Shown: one piece after another, positions 6,796 through 16,336 of the stretch
Numbering within the stretch: position 1 is the first letter of the stretch
Layout: every line of letters starts with the position of its first letter
NCBI RefSeq assembly: GCF_900114465.1
Contig: NZ_FOTD01000001.1
Span: forward strand, 1-64,000
DNA from: Trichococcus palustris
Lineage (GTDB): Bacteria; Bacillota; Bacilli; Lactobacillales; Aerococcaceae
Direction of reading: 5' to 3'
DNA: 64,000 nt
The notes under the pieces: generated by a model
Told to the model about the DNA's origin: nothing
Seen by the model: only the letters and a program-made list of their open reading frames with translations
Databases searched by the model: none
Program-made: the position numbers and the translations under genes

Positions 6796-8209
6796 ACTAG
6801 AAAAGCGTTTCGGCTACAGTGATTTTAAGCCTGGACAAGTGCAGCCGATTTTATCCATACTGGAAGGGAAAAATACCTTAGCCACGTTGCCGACCGGAAC
6901 GGGAAAATCGCTGATCTACCAATTGAGCGGCTATCTCCTGGAGGGCATTGTGATCATCATTTCTCCGCTGTTGTCGCTGATGCAAGATCAGGTTGCCCAA
7001 CTGAAGTATATGGGGGAGAAGAGGACCGCCGCCTTGAACAGCATGCTGACGGCCGAGGAAAAACAATTTCTGTTGGCCCGCGTACACAAGATGAAATTTC
7101 TTTTCCTTTCCCCGGAAATGCTGCAGAACAATGCGGTCATGGCTAGACTGAAACAGTCAAAAATTGCCCTTTTCGTAGTGGACGAAGCCCACTGTATATC
7201 ACAGTGGGGGTTGGATTTTCGATCGGATTACCTGTCGCTGGGGAAGTCCAGGGAAGCGTTGGGCAACCCGTTGACTTTAGCTGTGACCGCAACGGCCACT
7301 CCGAAGGTCAGGCAAGATATCCTGCGGTCTTTGAACCTTTCCCCGGAAGCGGTCGCTGTTTTTGAGGGAGCGGTTAACCGGGATAACATTTACTACAAAA
7401 CGGTTGCCGTGCAGCCAGAAGATAAAAATGCTGTCCTGTTGGATGTCATAAAAGCATACCCGACCCCTGGGATCATTTATTTCTCAAGCAAAGCCCAAGC
7501 GGATGCCGTCACCCACTTGATCAAGCAAAAGACGGATCTGCGTGCGGAATCCTATCATGCGGACCGCAGCAATGAAGACAGAATAACTATCCAACACCAA
7601 TTTTTGCAGGATGAGTTGGACATCATCTGCGCAACCAGCGCATTCGGAATGGGCATCAATAAACCGAATATACGCTTCGTCCTCCATTATCACATGCCTA
7701 ACTCCATCGAAGAGTACGTCCAGGAAGTGGGCCGGGCCGGCAGGGATGGCAACCCGTGCATCGCGATCCTGTTTTATGCAGCAACCGATGCCAGTTTTAA
7801 ATTGCGGATGCTGCAAAATGATTTCCCTTCGGAAGCGTTGATCGAACAGACCGTCTCCTCCAAAAAAATGGCGGTGGAATATGCAACCCCGACCGAAGAG
7901 ACGTTGCTCACCTATATACTGCAAAACAACCTTTCGTCGACGGAAGCGAAAGCGTTCGTAGAAAATAGGCTGAACTTGAAAAAAGAGATGCTGTTCAAGA
8001 TGAAAGATTACGCAGAAACGAACAGATGCAAACGGGAGATCATAGCGCACTATTTCGGCAAAGAATTCGACGAAAAACCGGAATTTTGCTGCAGCAGTTG
8101 CGGCGATGAAGAACCGTATATGGAGCGCTTCAGGCCGGCAAGGGATGCGTTTTCAAAAAAAGTACAAGACGGCTGGGGTAAAATAGTATCCGATCTTTTT
8201 CTTTTATGA
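6770..8209 (+). CDS. recQ: RecQ-family ATP-dependent DNA helicase
   Basis: The 479-residue protein has the full superfamily 2 helicase core: Walker A TGTGKS at residues 42-47, DEAH box near residue 138 with the RecQ-specific CISQWG following, and the arginine-finger motif GRAGRDG near residue 322. The C-terminal part has a cysteine-rich zinc-binding segment (NRCKRE, FCCSSCGDE) typical of RecQ, but the HRDC domain is missing; this is the short Bacillota form (B. subtilis RecQ/YpbC type). It unwinds DNA 3' to 5' in recombination and fork repair. It overlaps ypbB by 26 bases, so both form one unit. Confidence 0.92.
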   Translation: MNEEQLKIELEKRFGYSDFKPGQVQPILSILEGKNTLATLPTGTGKSLIYQLSGYLLEGIVIIISPLLSLMQDQVAQLKYMGEKRTAALNSMLTAEEKQFLLARVHKMKFLFLSPEMLQNNAVMARLKQSKIALFVVDEAHCISQWGLDFRSDYLSLGKSREALGNPLTLAVTATATPKVRQDILRSLNLSPEAVAVFEGAVNRDNIYYKTVAVQPEDKNAVLLDVIKAYPTPGIIYFSSKAQADAVTHLIKQKTDLRAESYHADRSNEDRITIQHQFLQDELDIICATSAFGMGINKPNIRFVLHYHMPNSIEEYVQEVGRAGRDGNPCIAILFYAATDASFKLRMLQNDFPSEALIEQTVSSKKMAVEYATPTEETLLTYILQNNLSSTEAKAFVENRLNLKKEMLFKMKDYAETNRCKREIIAHYFGKEFDEKPEFCCSSCGDEEPYMERFRPARDAFSKKVQDGWGKIVSDLFLL

Positions 8210-8276
8210 AAAATGTAAACCAAAATTCCTGGAAATGTGCTACAATTATGTTGAATCACTTATAGGAGGAGACTGA

Positions 8277-8876
8277 ATGGATAAAAAGAACCGCAATCGC
8301 AATAATGGAGAGCCCTGGTCACGTAAGTTCGGTGAAGATGAAAATCTAAAAAATCGCCAATATTCACGCTCAGCCAGAAATTCAAAAAATAAAGAAGTAG
8401 CACCTCTATTAAAAGTATTGCTGTTTCTCTTTATGGCTATTCTCATTATTCCGTTTGCCACCATTTATTTAAATAAGCAAAAAGATAGCGTGCCAACACC
8501 AAAAAGCTCGGAACAAGTGATGATCAGCAAAAGAATCGCTAGCTCTACTTCGCAAAGCAGTGAGGCGGTCTCTTCTGAAGAAGCATCTTCTGAGTCTGCA
8601 GCATCGGTTGCTGTATCTGAGTCATCAGCGCCGGAATCATCCAGTTCAGTAAGTTCCAGTTCGAGTTCGAGCGCGGTTGTAGTGGAGGCTCCTGCTGTCG
8701 TAGAGGATAAAACAACGACAACAACCGGAAATTACAGCAACTCCTATGTCATAAAGGCCGGCGATAACCTTTACCGCATCGCCTTGAACCACGGGATGAC
8801 ATTGGATGAATTGATGCAAGCCAACGGTTTATCAAGCACGGAAGCTCAAATTGGCATGACACTAAAAGTAAAATAA
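8277..8876 (+). CDS. ypbE: Membrane-anchored LysM protein, YpbE-like
   Basis: The 199-residue protein has a basic, asparagine-rich cytoplasmic N-terminus, one membrane helix at about residues 43-63, a long serine/glutamate-rich linker (about 75-135) and one C-terminal LysM domain (about 152-198; YVIKAGDNLYRIALNHGM). It is thus a type II membrane protein displaying a peptidoglycan-binding domain outside the cell. The location after recQ matches B. subtilis ypbE. The ATG at 8277 follows GGAGGA. An extended -10 (TGC-TACAAT, 8238-8246) just upstream may give it separate transcription. No catalytic domain is present. Confidence 0.82.
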   Translation: MDKKNRNRNNGEPWSRKFGEDENLKNRQYSRSARNSKNKEVAPLLKVLLFLFMAILIIPFATIYLNKQKDSVPTPKSSEQVMISKRIASSTSQSSEAVSSEEASSESAASVAVSESSAPESSSSVSSSSSSSAVVVEAPAVVEDKTTTTTGNYSNSYVIKAGDNLYRIALNHGMTLDELMQANGLSSTEAQIGMTLKVK

Positions 8877-8881
8877 AAGAA

Positions 8882-8905
8882 GTCGTCTGACAAGACGGCT
8901 TTTTC
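8882..8905 (+). terminator. Terminator after ypbE
   Basis: GTCGTCT pairs with AGACGGC around GACA, followed by TTTTT. Confidence 0.75.
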
Positions 8906-8940
8906 AAATGAAATAGAGTGAATATAGTTGGAGGATTAAT

Positions 8941-9654
8941 GTGAATAAAATAAATGTTGCCATCGACGGCCCTGCATCGGCCGGTAAAAGTACCATCGCA
9001 AAAAAAGTTGCGGAAGAATTAGGCTTCATCTATCTGGATACAGGCGCCATGTATCGCACGCTGACATATGCTGCTTTAGCGAAGCAGGTGAGCCTGGAAG
9101 ATGAAGAAGCGCTGTACCGTTTGCTGCGGGAGACAGAAATCACTTTCTCTGCCGGAAAAGAAAAGCAACATGTCTACTTAAATGCAGCAGATGTGACAGA
9201 AATTATCCGGTCGGAAGATGTGACGCAAAACGTATCACTCGTGTCTTCCTTCGCGAAGGTCAGGAAAGAGATGGTCGCTCGCCAAAAAGAAATCGCAAAA
9301 TCAGGCGGTGTCGTCATGGACGGCCGGGATATCGGGACAGTCGTACTGCCGCAAGCAGAGGTGAAGATATTCATGACGGCGACAGCAGAAGAGCGTGCTT
9401 TGCGGCGTTACAAAGAAAATGTGGCGAAGGGCATCAACACTTCTTTGGAAGAGCTGACCGAAGATATGCGCCGCCGGGATCATCTCGACAGCACAAGAGC
9501 CATTTCCCCCTTGAAGAGAGCGGATGATGCCATTGAATTGGATTCGACGCATTTGACGATCGATGAAGTTGTACAAGAAATTTTAGCTGTCATCACCCAA
9601 AAAAATAAAACCCTTACAAGTGCAGAATCAACAATACTAGACGTTTCGAAATAA
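8941..9654 (+). CDS. cmk: Cytidylate kinase
   Basis: The 237-residue protein carries the CMP kinase P-loop GPASAGKST at residues 9-17, DTGAMYR, and the DGRDIGT motif of the CMP-binding insert. It phosphorylates CMP and dCMP with ATP, feeding pyrimidine nucleotides to RNA, DNA and lipid synthesis. The GTG start at 8941 has GGAGG six bases upstream. It is slightly longer than the usual ~225 residues through a C-terminal tail. The next gene is rpsA, as in many Bacillota. Confidence 0.95.
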   Translation: MNKINVAIDGPASAGKSTIAKKVAEELGFIYLDTGAMYRTLTYAALAKQVSLEDEEALYRLLRETEITFSAGKEKQHVYLNAADVTEIIRSEDVTQNVSLVSSFAKVRKEMVARQKEIAKSGGVVMDGRDIGTVVLPQAEVKIFMTATAEERALRRYKENVAKGINTSLEELTEDMRRRDHLDSTRAISPLKRADDAIELDSTHLTIDEVVQEILAVITQKNKTLTSAESTILDVSK

Positions 9655-9788
9655 AGATGTTAGAATAATTATATGTAGGATTACGGTTTCAAAAATACAG
9701 AGTCCAGCACTAACTTTTCTGCTGAACAACAGTAAAGTTAAGCAAACAAGCCAATTGTAAGCCGCAGACTTTTAGGAGGAATAGTTAC

Positions 9789-11033
9789 ATGTCAGATTAC
9801 ATTGAAAACCCAGAGTTAAACGAGGAAGAACCAAAAGGCGTTGAACAAACGATGCAGGATGTCTTAGATGAAGCATTGTCAATTGAAGTTGGCGATACCG
9901 TCAAAGGGGAAGTGTTAAGCATCCAAGATAGACAAGCTATCGTCGGCATCATCGGCGGCGGCGTTGAAGGGGTCATTCCTTACAACGAATTATCGGCTAA
10001 ACCATTCGAAGAAATTACGGAAATCCTTAACGTTGGGGATGTAGTTGATTTGGTTGTCATCAAACAAATCAAAGATAAAGAAAACGGAAGTTTCTTGCTT
10101 TCAAAACGCCGCGTTGACGCAAAAGCGGTATGGAAAGACATCCAAGACAAATTCGAAAACAACGTCATTATCGAAGCGCCAGTCAAAGATGTTGTCAAAG
10201 GCGGTTTAGTGGTCGACGTCGGTGTAAGAGGATTTGTGCCAGCTTCGATGGTTGAGGATCACTTCGTGGAAGATTTCAGCTCATACAAAGGCAAAACATT
10301 GAAATTCAAGATTGTTGAATTGGAACCAAGCGAAAATCGTTTGATTTTGTCCCATAAAGCAGTCGTTGCATTAGAAAAAGAAGCAAATAAAGGCAAAGTA
10401 ATGGATGAATTGGTTGCCGGCGACATCGTTGAAGGGACTGTCGCAAGATTGACAAACTTTGGCGCATTCGTTGATTTAGGCGGCGTAGATGGTTTAGTCC
10501 ACATCTCTCAAATTGCGCATGAACATGTGAAAAATCCTGGTGATGTCCTGACGATCGGCCAAAAAGTGAACGTGAAAATCTTGTCTATCGACAAAGAAAA
10601 TGGCCGCGTATCATTGAGCATCAAAGATACTTTAGCTGGACCGTGGGATGCGATTGCAGAAAAAGCGCCAGCCGGATCTGTATTGACAGGTACTGTTAAA
10701 CGTTTGACAAGTTTTGGGGCATTTGTTGAAGTATTCCCAGGGGTAGAAGGACTTGTTCACATTTCACAAATTTCTCATCAACATATTGCAACACCGCATG
10801 AAGTATTGCAAGAAGGACAAGAAATTCAAGTGAAAGTGCTTGAAGTGAAACCGGAAGAACAACGTTTATCATTGAGCATCAAGGCTTTGGAAGAAAAAGC
10901 TGCAACAGAAGAAGCTGTAGTTGAAAAAGAAGTCGTGGAAGAATATTCCGCAGATGATTCTGACGGAAGCTTCACTTTAGCCGACTTGTTGGGCGACCAA
11001 TTAGCTGGATTGAAAGATGAATCCGAAGAATAA
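9789..11033 (+). CDS. rpsA: 30S ribosomal protein S1 homologue, four S1 domains
   Basis: The 414-residue protein has four S1 RNA-binding repeats at about residues 35-105, 122-188, 206-275 and 292-362; the last two show the clear TVKRLTSFGAFVEV and GLVHISQI pattern. An acidic tail follows. This is the short low-GC Gram-positive form (E. coli S1 has six repeats), which binds mRNA and is less tightly ribosome-bound. The ATG follows a strong TAGGAGGA. The 134-base upstream gap includes a small CAGCA/TGCTG hairpin but no clear known leader. Codon use is that of a highly expressed gene. Confidence 0.93.
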   Translation: MSDYIENPELNEEEPKGVEQTMQDVLDEALSIEVGDTVKGEVLSIQDRQAIVGIIGGGVEGVIPYNELSAKPFEEITEILNVGDVVDLVVIKQIKDKENGSFLLSKRRVDAKAVWKDIQDKFENNVIIEAPVKDVVKGGLVVDVGVRGFVPASMVEDHFVEDFSSYKGKTLKFKIVELEPSENRLILSHKAVVALEKEANKGKVMDELVAGDIVEGTVARLTNFGAFVDLGGVDGLVHISQIAHEHVKNPGDVLTIGQKVNVKILSIDKENGRVSLSIKDTLAGPWDAIAEKAPAGSVLTGTVKRLTSFGAFVEVFPGVEGLVHISQISHQHIATPHEVLQEGQEIQVKVLEVKPEEQRLSLSIKALEEKAATEEAVVEKEVVEEYSADDSDGSFTLADLLGDQLAGLKDESEE

Positions 11034-11055
11034 ACATTGAGTTCAGTACACATGT

Positions 11056-11088
11056 GAGGGCATGGAATTCCATCCATGCTCTTTTTTT
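11056..11088 (+). terminator. Terminator after rpsA
   Basis: GGGCATGG pairs with CCATGCTC around AATTCCAT, followed by seven T (11082-11088). Confidence 0.8.
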
Positions 11089-11226
11089 GTGGTTGTTTTT
11101 ATAGCCTGATGTGTGTTATAAATGACATGAATAAAATGATGACCTTTTAGGCATATAGATTTTTTGAATTATATAATCGAAAGAAATGTTTTATTTAGAG
11201 AAAAGAAGAAGAAAGGCGGAAGTTAC

Positions 11227-12540
11227 ATGCCAAATCCGGTTGTGGCCATAGTAGGAAGGCCAAATGTTGGGAAATCAACAATTTTTAATAGACTAGCAGG
11301 AGAAAGAATTTCCATTGTTGATGACGTGTCCGGCGTGACGCGTGACAGAATTTATGCCAAAGGAGATTGGTTGGGGAAAGAATTCGGCATCATCGATACA
11401 GGCGGTATCGATATCACTGATGAACCCTTCATGAGCCAAATTAAATTGCAAGCTCAAGTAGCGATCGAAGAAGCGGATGTCATCATCTTCATCACGAGCG
11501 TGCGAGAAGGCGTTACGGATGCCGATGAAAATGTCGCGCGTATTTTGTATCAATCCGATAAACCCGTTATTTTAGCGGTAAACAAAGTAGATAACCCAGA
11601 GATGAGAGCAGAAGTATTCGATTTCTACAGTTTGGGACTGGGCGATCCTTATCCGATTTCAGGAAGCCATGGCTTGGGACTGGGTGATCTATTGGATGCC
11701 GTAGTGGCAGAATTCCCTTCTGATGATGAGTCAGCAGAAGAAGAGGAAGTCATCAACTTCTCATTCATCGGCCGTCCAAACGTCGGGAAATCTTCTTTAG
11801 TGAATGCCATTCTTGGCGAAGAACGTGTCATCGTATCGAACATTGCCGGAACAACGCGTGATGCCATCGATACAACCTTTACGGATGTAGAAGGAACAAA
11901 ATTCCGGATGATTGATACTGCCGGTATCCGTAAAAAAGGGAAAGTTTATGAATCCACTGAGAAATACAGTGTCATGAGAGCCCTGCGTGCCATTGACCGT
12001 TCCGATGTTGTCTTGGTCGTTTTGAATGCTGAAGAAGGTATCCAAGAACAAGATAAAAAAGTGGCTGGCTATGCCCATGAAGCCGGAAAAGGTATCGTCA
12101 TTTTGGTGAACAAATGGGATACGCTTGAGAAAGACAATAATACGATGAAGGAATTCGAAGAAGAAATTCGTAACGAATTCCAATACCTTTCTTATGCGCC
12201 GATTATGTATGTTTCGGCTCTGACGAAACAAAGATTAAACCAAATACCCGCTAAAATCAAGGAAATCAGCGAGAATCAATGCCGTCGTATTCCTTCGTCG
12301 TTGTTGAACGATGTATTGATGGATGCCATCGCGCATAACCCGACACCGTCGGACAAAGGCCGCCGATTGAAGATTTATTACTTGACGCAGGTCGCGATCA
12401 AACCGCCGACATTTGTATTGTTCGTAAACGATCCCGAATTACTGCATTTCTCCTATGAGCGATTCATTGAAAACCGCATAAGAGATTCGTTTGATTTCGA
12501 AGGAACACCATTCCGTTTAATTGCCCGTCAAAAAAAATAA
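11227..12540 (+). CDS. der: Ribosome-assembly GTPase Der (EngA)
   Basis: The 437-residue protein has the two tandem GTPase domains that define Der: P-loops GRPNVGKST near residue 9 and GRPNVGKSS near 183, DTGG/DTAG switch motifs, and the specificity motifs NKVD and NKWD. A C-terminal KH-like domain occupies the last ~85 residues. It acts in 50S subunit maturation. I chose ATG 11227, which follows AAAGGCGG and gives the family's [15 protein letters not shown] start; an in-frame TTG at 11164 adds 21 unconserved residues. Confidence 0.95.
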   Translation: MPNPVVAIVGRPNVGKSTIFNRLAGERISIVDDVSGVTRDRIYAKGDWLGKEFGIIDTGGIDITDEPFMSQIKLQAQVAIEEADVIIFITSVREGVTDADENVARILYQSDKPVILAVNKVDNPEMRAEVFDFYSLGLGDPYPISGSHGLGLGDLLDAVVAEFPSDDESAEEEEVINFSFIGRPNVGKSSLVNAILGEERVIVSNIAGTTRDAIDTTFTDVEGTKFRMIDTAGIRKKGKVYESTEKYSVMRALRAIDRSDVVLVVLNAEEGIQEQDKKVAGYAHEAGKGIVILVNKWDTLEKDNNTMKEFEEEIRNEFQYLSYAPIMYVSALTKQRLNQIPAKIKEISENQCRRIPSSLLNDVLMDAIAHNPTPSDKGRRLKIYYLTQVAIKPPTFVLFVNDPELLHFSYERFIENRIRDSFDFEGTPFRLIARQKK

Positions 12541-12742
12541 ATTGACCTTTTATATGAAGAAAATGCACTATAATCGTTGCAGTAGCAAGGTTTGTGTGAT
12601 ATTCTTTATTAGAAATATCTTTTCAAAACGACTTTGGTATTTCAGAGCTGTTTTTGGACCACTCAAAAATAGCTATTCCATGTTTTGTTGTGTTATCAAA
12701 GAAAGCATGTATTCTTCTTGTAGAAGGAGGTGAACAGACAAC

Positions 12743-13018
12743 ATGGCAAACAAAGCTGAATTAATCGAAAGAGTTGCTGGAAAAACAAACTTGACTAAAA
12801 AGGATGTTACAGCAAGCGTTGATGCATTATTTGAAGTGATTCAAGAAGCATTGAAAGACGGCGAAAAAGTTCAAGTTATCGGTTTCGGTAATTTTGAAGT
12901 TCGCGATCGTGCAGCTCGTAAAGGACGTAACCCTCAAACAGGGGAAGAAATCCAAATCGAAGCAAGCAGAATCCCTGCATTCAAACCAGGTAAAGCATTA
13001 AAAGATGCAGTTAAATAA
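12743..13018 (+). CDS. hup: DNA-binding protein HU
   Basis: The 91-residue HU protein is full length, with the dimerisation helices at residues 1-40 and the DNA-embracing beta arm near residues 50-75 (core RNPQTGEEI). It bends and compacts the nucleoid. The ribosome site AAGGAGGTGA (12724-12733) is nearly perfect, fitting an abundant protein. A 202-base gap upstream should hold its promoter; it contains an inverted GATATT/AATATC pair but no convincing -35/-10 that I can single out. Confidence 0.97.
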   Translation: MANKAELIERVAGKTNLTKKDVTASVDALFEVIQEALKDGEKVQVIGFGNFEVRDRAARKGRNPQTGEEIQIEASRIPAFKPGKALKDAVK

Positions 13019-13333
13019 TTTATGAAGTGGAGTTGGAGTCCCTAGCGGGACTTCAACTCTATTTTTTTGCCCTTTTTTGCACGGCTCAGCTTGCAAATTT
13101 TTGCTTCTTGCCGAGCGTCCGCAGGCAGGGGCTGTTTCAAACGAACTCTGAGCGGCCGGCGCATCGTCTAGAAGAGCGGAAAATGCCATCTTACGCCGGT
13201 CGGTATTCCCGAATCCTTGCTCTGTTTGGCGGAACTGGAAAAACACATGGCCGCAAATAGATACAGATGATAAACTTTATGATAAAATATACTTATTAAG
13301 CAAGTACATGTAAACGGCAAAAGGGGTTAATGT
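13019..13333 (+). other. Intergenic region between hup and the TPR gene
   Basis: It contains the hup terminator at 13030-13068, then about 200 bases of relatively GC-rich sequence without a supported gene. A 77-codon open frame at 13027-13260 starts inside the terminator and lacks a ribosome site, so I do not accept it. An AT-rich stretch with TAAAAT near 13281-13290 may be the promoter for the next operon. Confidence 0.5.
13030..13068 (+). terminator. Terminator after hup
   Basis: A 13-bp stem, GAGTTGGAGTCCC with GGGACTTCAACTC (one G-T pair), has the loop TAGC and is followed by a T-rich tract. Confidence 0.9.
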
Positions 13334-14617
13334 ATGAACAAAGAAGCGCAAGCCATGATCGAGTCCATTCAAAAGAATGATTTAGAGGCGGCAGCAAAGC
13401 AATTCAAGGAATCCGTCAGACTTTCTGTTGCGGAAGGCAATATAGAGGATTTATTGGAGTTGGCGGAAACCTTGCACCAGTTAGGTTTTTTGGAAGAAGC
13501 AAAAGAAGCCTACACTGCATTGAAAAGTCTTTCTCCCGAAACAGCAGATTGGGATATCGCATTAGCGGAAATAGCGATCGATCAAGATAACTATGATGAA
13601 GCACTAGATATCCTGCTGGCGATAGACAAGAACAGTGACGTATATCCGCAAGCTTTATTGACGATGGCCGATGCCTACCAAGTGCAGGGCTTATACGAAG
13701 TGAGCGAACAGAAAATTTTTGAGGCGATGGCGTTATTGCCGAATGAACCGGTATTGGATTTTGCCTTGGCGCAACTGTATCATTCCATCGGCGAATATAA
13801 GAAAGCCATCCCTATTTATGAAGAGCTGGCTTACGGGGCCGATGAAATGGTCTCTGAATCCCAGATTTATTTCCTGTTGGGGGATTGTTACAATGCGGTG
13901 GGTGAATTTGAAAAGGCCCTGAATTATTTAGAGAAGGTTCCGGAAGAGGAACACCATCCCGACAGTTATTTCCAATTAGGCTTCACCTATTATCAGCTGA
14001 AGGAGTACCCACGAGCCATTGCCATTTTCAGGAAACTGATCGAAGCGGACAAGGATTATCAAAGTGCTTATTTATATCTGGCGCATGCCCTGGAGCAAGA
14101 GTTGCAATTGGAAGAAGCTTTGGCTGTGATGGAGCAAGGGATCGCCCAAAACCCTTACCAAGCTGAATTTTATACAACGGCTGCGGACCTGCAGCTCAAA
14201 TTGAACCGCGAAGAAGAGGCCGAAGCCAACTTGATGACGGCAGCTGAATTGGAACCTGATTTATCAAGCATTCATCTCGCCATCGGTAATCTACTGCTGA
14301 AACAAGAGCGTTACGACGATGTGGTCACGTATATTTCCGAACGCAAAAGCCAAGACGAGAGCGACCCGCAATATGATTGGCTTTTGGCCAAGAGCTACAA
14401 TGAATTGGAAGACTACGCTGCAGCCAAAGAGGCATACCGCGCAGCTTATCCCCACTTCGTTGAAAACGAGTCATTCTTGGCGGAATATGCGGCATTTTTA
14501 AGAGAAGAAGGCGATTGGGATACACTCAGTCAAGTTGTCCACTATGGACTGGAAATGAATCCGTCGAACCCGGAATTGCAAGAATTGCACGACGAGCTCC
14601 ATCATTTAGGTAATTAA
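13334..14617 (+). CDS. ypiA: TPR-repeat protein, YpiA-like
   Basis: The 427-residue soluble protein is built almost wholly of tetratricopeptide repeats (about ten helical pairs spaced 34 residues, such as EYKKAIPIYEELAYG and EYPRAIAIFRKLIEA). This fits B. subtilis YpiA, which also precedes ypiB. TPR arrays are protein-binding scaffolds; the partner is not known from sequence. ATG 13334 has AAGGGG eight bases upstream. It is first in a likely operon with ypiB, ypjD, dapB and cca (gaps of 31 and 18 bases, then overlaps). Confidence 0.85.
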   Translation: MNKEAQAMIESIQKNDLEAAAKQFKESVRLSVAEGNIEDLLELAETLHQLGFLEEAKEAYTALKSLSPETADWDIALAEIAIDQDNYDEALDILLAIDKNSDVYPQALLTMADAYQVQGLYEVSEQKIFEAMALLPNEPVLDFALAQLYHSIGEYKKAIPIYEELAYGADEMVSESQIYFLLGDCYNAVGEFEKALNYLEKVPEEEHHPDSYFQLGFTYYQLKEYPRAIAIFRKLIEADKDYQSAYLYLAHALEQELQLEEALAVMEQGIAQNPYQAEFYTTAADLQLKLNREEEAEANLMTAAELEPDLSSIHLAIGNLLLKQERYDDVVTYISERKSQDESDPQYDWLLAKSYNELEDYAAAKEAYRAAYPHFVENESFLAEYAAFLREEGDWDTLSQVVHYGLEMNPSNPELQELHDELHHLGN

Positions 14618-14648
14618 TTCCTTATCTCAGTATAGCGGAGGTACTAAA

Positions 14649-15200
14649 ATGATTAATCCTACTTTAGAAGAAAAAAAGAATTTCATTTCATGGTTCATTC
14701 AAAATTACCAGCTGAAACGCAGAGAATCGCTCTGGATTTTGAATTATCTGCTCAACCATGAAATTCTTTTGAAAAATATCCACTTGATTGAAGGCGTGCA
14801 GACAACGAACAGGGGAATGGGATTCTCTGTGGTCGGCAACCCGAACGTCGCTTTTGTATACTACAAAGATGGCAAGACCTTTGATGACCCGGAAAAAGCC
14901 TTCCATGATCTGCGGTTGAACTGGAAAGAAGATTTTTATTTGGAGCTTTATTTTGACCAATCTTATCAGGTCCTTTCGTTTTTTGGGGTGCTGGAAGAGA
15001 ATCCGTTCCTCGACGCGAATGAACCCTACGACAGCGAATTGGAGCTGCTGGTGGAGAAATCGCTGGAAAAATTAGCTATCCGGGATCGCATCCATTACCT
15101 GAAGCAACAAATAGACATTTCTTTATCGAAATATGATGAAGACAGCTTCAGGAGGTATACGAGGGAACTGAGGGAGTTAGAGGAAAAAAATACGATATGA
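14649..15200 (+). CDS. ypiB: YpiB family protein (UPF0302 plus IDEAL domain)
   Basis: The 183-residue protein has the UPF0302 domain over about residues 5-110 (FISWFIQNYQLKRRESLWIL at its start) and a C-terminal IDEAL-type helical region near residues 150-180. It is about the size of B. subtilis YpiB (179 residues) and in the same place. A molecular function is not established. A ribosome site GGAGG lies eight bases before the ATG. Confidence 0.85.
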   Translation: MINPTLEEKKNFISWFIQNYQLKRRESLWILNYLLNHEILLKNIHLIEGVQTTNRGMGFSVVGNPNVAFVYYKDGKTFDDPEKAFHDLRLNWKEDFYLELYFDQSYQVLSFFGVLEENPFLDANEPYDSELELLVEKSLEKLAIRDRIHYLKQQIDISLSKYDEDSFRRYTRELRELEEKNTI

Positions 15201-15218
15201 CGAATGTAGGTGTTGTGA

Positions 15219-15551
15219 GTGACGAAGGATATCAATGAAATGCAGAAACAAGTCGATGACTTCATCTCCCAGTTCAAAACAGGCTATTTTTCGCCATTGG
15301 GGCAAATGGCGCGTTTGACGGAAGAGATGGGGGAACTGGCAAGGGAAATCAGTCACCACTATGGCGATAAGCCGAAAAAAAGTTCGGAAAAACCTCGTTC
15401 CGTCGAGGAAGAAGCGGGAGATGTCCTGTTTGTCTTGTTGGCGCTCGCAAATTCTTTGGAAATTGACATGTCCGAAGCCTTTACGGGCGCAATCGAAAAA
15501 TATAAAATAAGGGATGCAAATCGCTTCGAAAGAAAGGAAAATGCAGAATGA
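15219..15551 (+). CDS. ypjD: MazG-like nucleotide pyrophosphohydrolase, YpjD-like
   Basis: The 110-residue protein has the MazG fold signature: [10 protein letters not shown] around residues 32-41 and [12 protein letters not shown] around residues 64-75, giving the E-x-x-E and E-x-x-D metal ligands. The family hydrolyses non-canonical or alarmone nucleoside triphosphates to monophosphates; the substrate here is unknown. GTG 15219 with AGGTG upstream is preferred over ATG 15240. It overlaps dapB by four bases (ATGA). Confidence 0.87.
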   Translation: MTKDINEMQKQVDDFISQFKTGYFSPLGQMARLTEEMGELAREISHHYGDKPKKSSEKPRSVEEEAGDVLFVLLALANSLEIDMSEAFTGAIEKYKIRDANRFERKENAE

Positions 15552-16336
15552 GAATAATTGTTTCAGGTTTTAAAGGAAAGATGGGGACATCTTGCACAAA
15601 TATGGTTTTGAATCACGAGGATTTCACTTTGGCGGCAGTGTACGACCCCTTCGCTACAGAGGCCTATTTGGATGAAATGCCGCAATATGGAGGGCATCAT
15701 GTCAGAGTGTACCAAGACAAAGAATTACTGGCCAGCGAAGTGGAAGCCGACGTCTGGATCGACTTCTCCAGACCCGAGGCCGCTTATGAAAACACCAAGT
15801 TCGCAATAACGCATCGTTTGCGCCCCGTAATCGGAACTACAGGCTTCACTGCGGATCAATTCGACGAATTAGTCAGTTTATCCAAAGAAGTTGGCTTAGG
15901 TGGTCTAATTGCGCCGAACTTCGCTGTCGGTGCGGTGCTGATGATGGAATTTGCCGCAAAAGCATCGAAATATTTCCCGAATGTGGAAATCATTGAATTG
16001 CATCATGACAACAAACTGGATGCGCCGAGCGGAACTGCCATCAAGACAGCAGAGCTGATCTACAAGGAGAGAGGGGACCACCATCAAGGCAATCCCGAAG
16101 AAATGGAAACAATCGCTGGTGCAAGAGGCGCCGACTTCCATGGCATGAAGATCCACAGCGTCAGATTACCCGGTTTGGTTGCCCATCAACAAGTTCAATT
16201 CGGCAGCGCAGGGGAAGGCTTGACCATCCGACATGATTCCTATGACCGCGAATCATTCATGACAGGAGTGGCATTATCCTGCCAAAAAGTGATGGGCATT
16301 GATTATTTGGCATACGGCTTGGAAAATTTCTTATGA
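15548..16336 (+). CDS. dapB: 4-hydroxy-tetrahydrodipicolinate reductase
   Basis: The 262-residue protein has the N-terminal NAD(P)-binding GFKGKMG motif and the catalytic/substrate segment [15 protein letters not shown] near residues 151-165. It reduces hydroxytetrahydrodipicolinate in the lysine/diaminopimelate pathway, supplying peptidoglycan precursor. It is linked by four-base overlaps to both ypjD and cca. Confidence 0.95.
   Translation: MRIIVSGFKGKMGTSCTNMVLNHEDFTLAAVYDPFATEAYLDEMPQYGGHHVRVYQDKELLASEVEADVWIDFSRPEAAYENTKFAITHRLRPVIGTTGFTADQFDELVSLSKEVGLGGLIAPNFAVGAVLMMEFAAKASKYFPNVEIIELHHDNKLDAPSGTAIKTAELIYKERGDHHQGNPEEMETIAGARGADFHGMKIHSVRLPGLVAHQQVQFGSAGEGLTIRHDSYDRESFMTGVALSCQKVMGIDYLAYGLENFL

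Noticed and set aside
8550-8680. Repetitive TC/AG-rich DNA in ypbE, and a similar stretch at the end of ponA
   Set aside because: Both encode serine-rich disordered linkers of surface proteins; no regular DNA repeat unit is present.
9655-9788. Possible ribosomal-protein leader before rpsA
   Set aside because: Only a 5-bp CAGCA/TGCTG hairpin is visible; too weak to call a regulatory RNA.
12521-12733. 70-codon open frame between der and hup
   Set aside because: It overlaps the end of der and the hup promoter/ribosome region; the sequence is cysteine- and aromatic-rich noise.
13027-13260. 77-codon open frame after hup
   Set aside because: It begins inside the hup terminator, lacks a ribosome site and has no family features.
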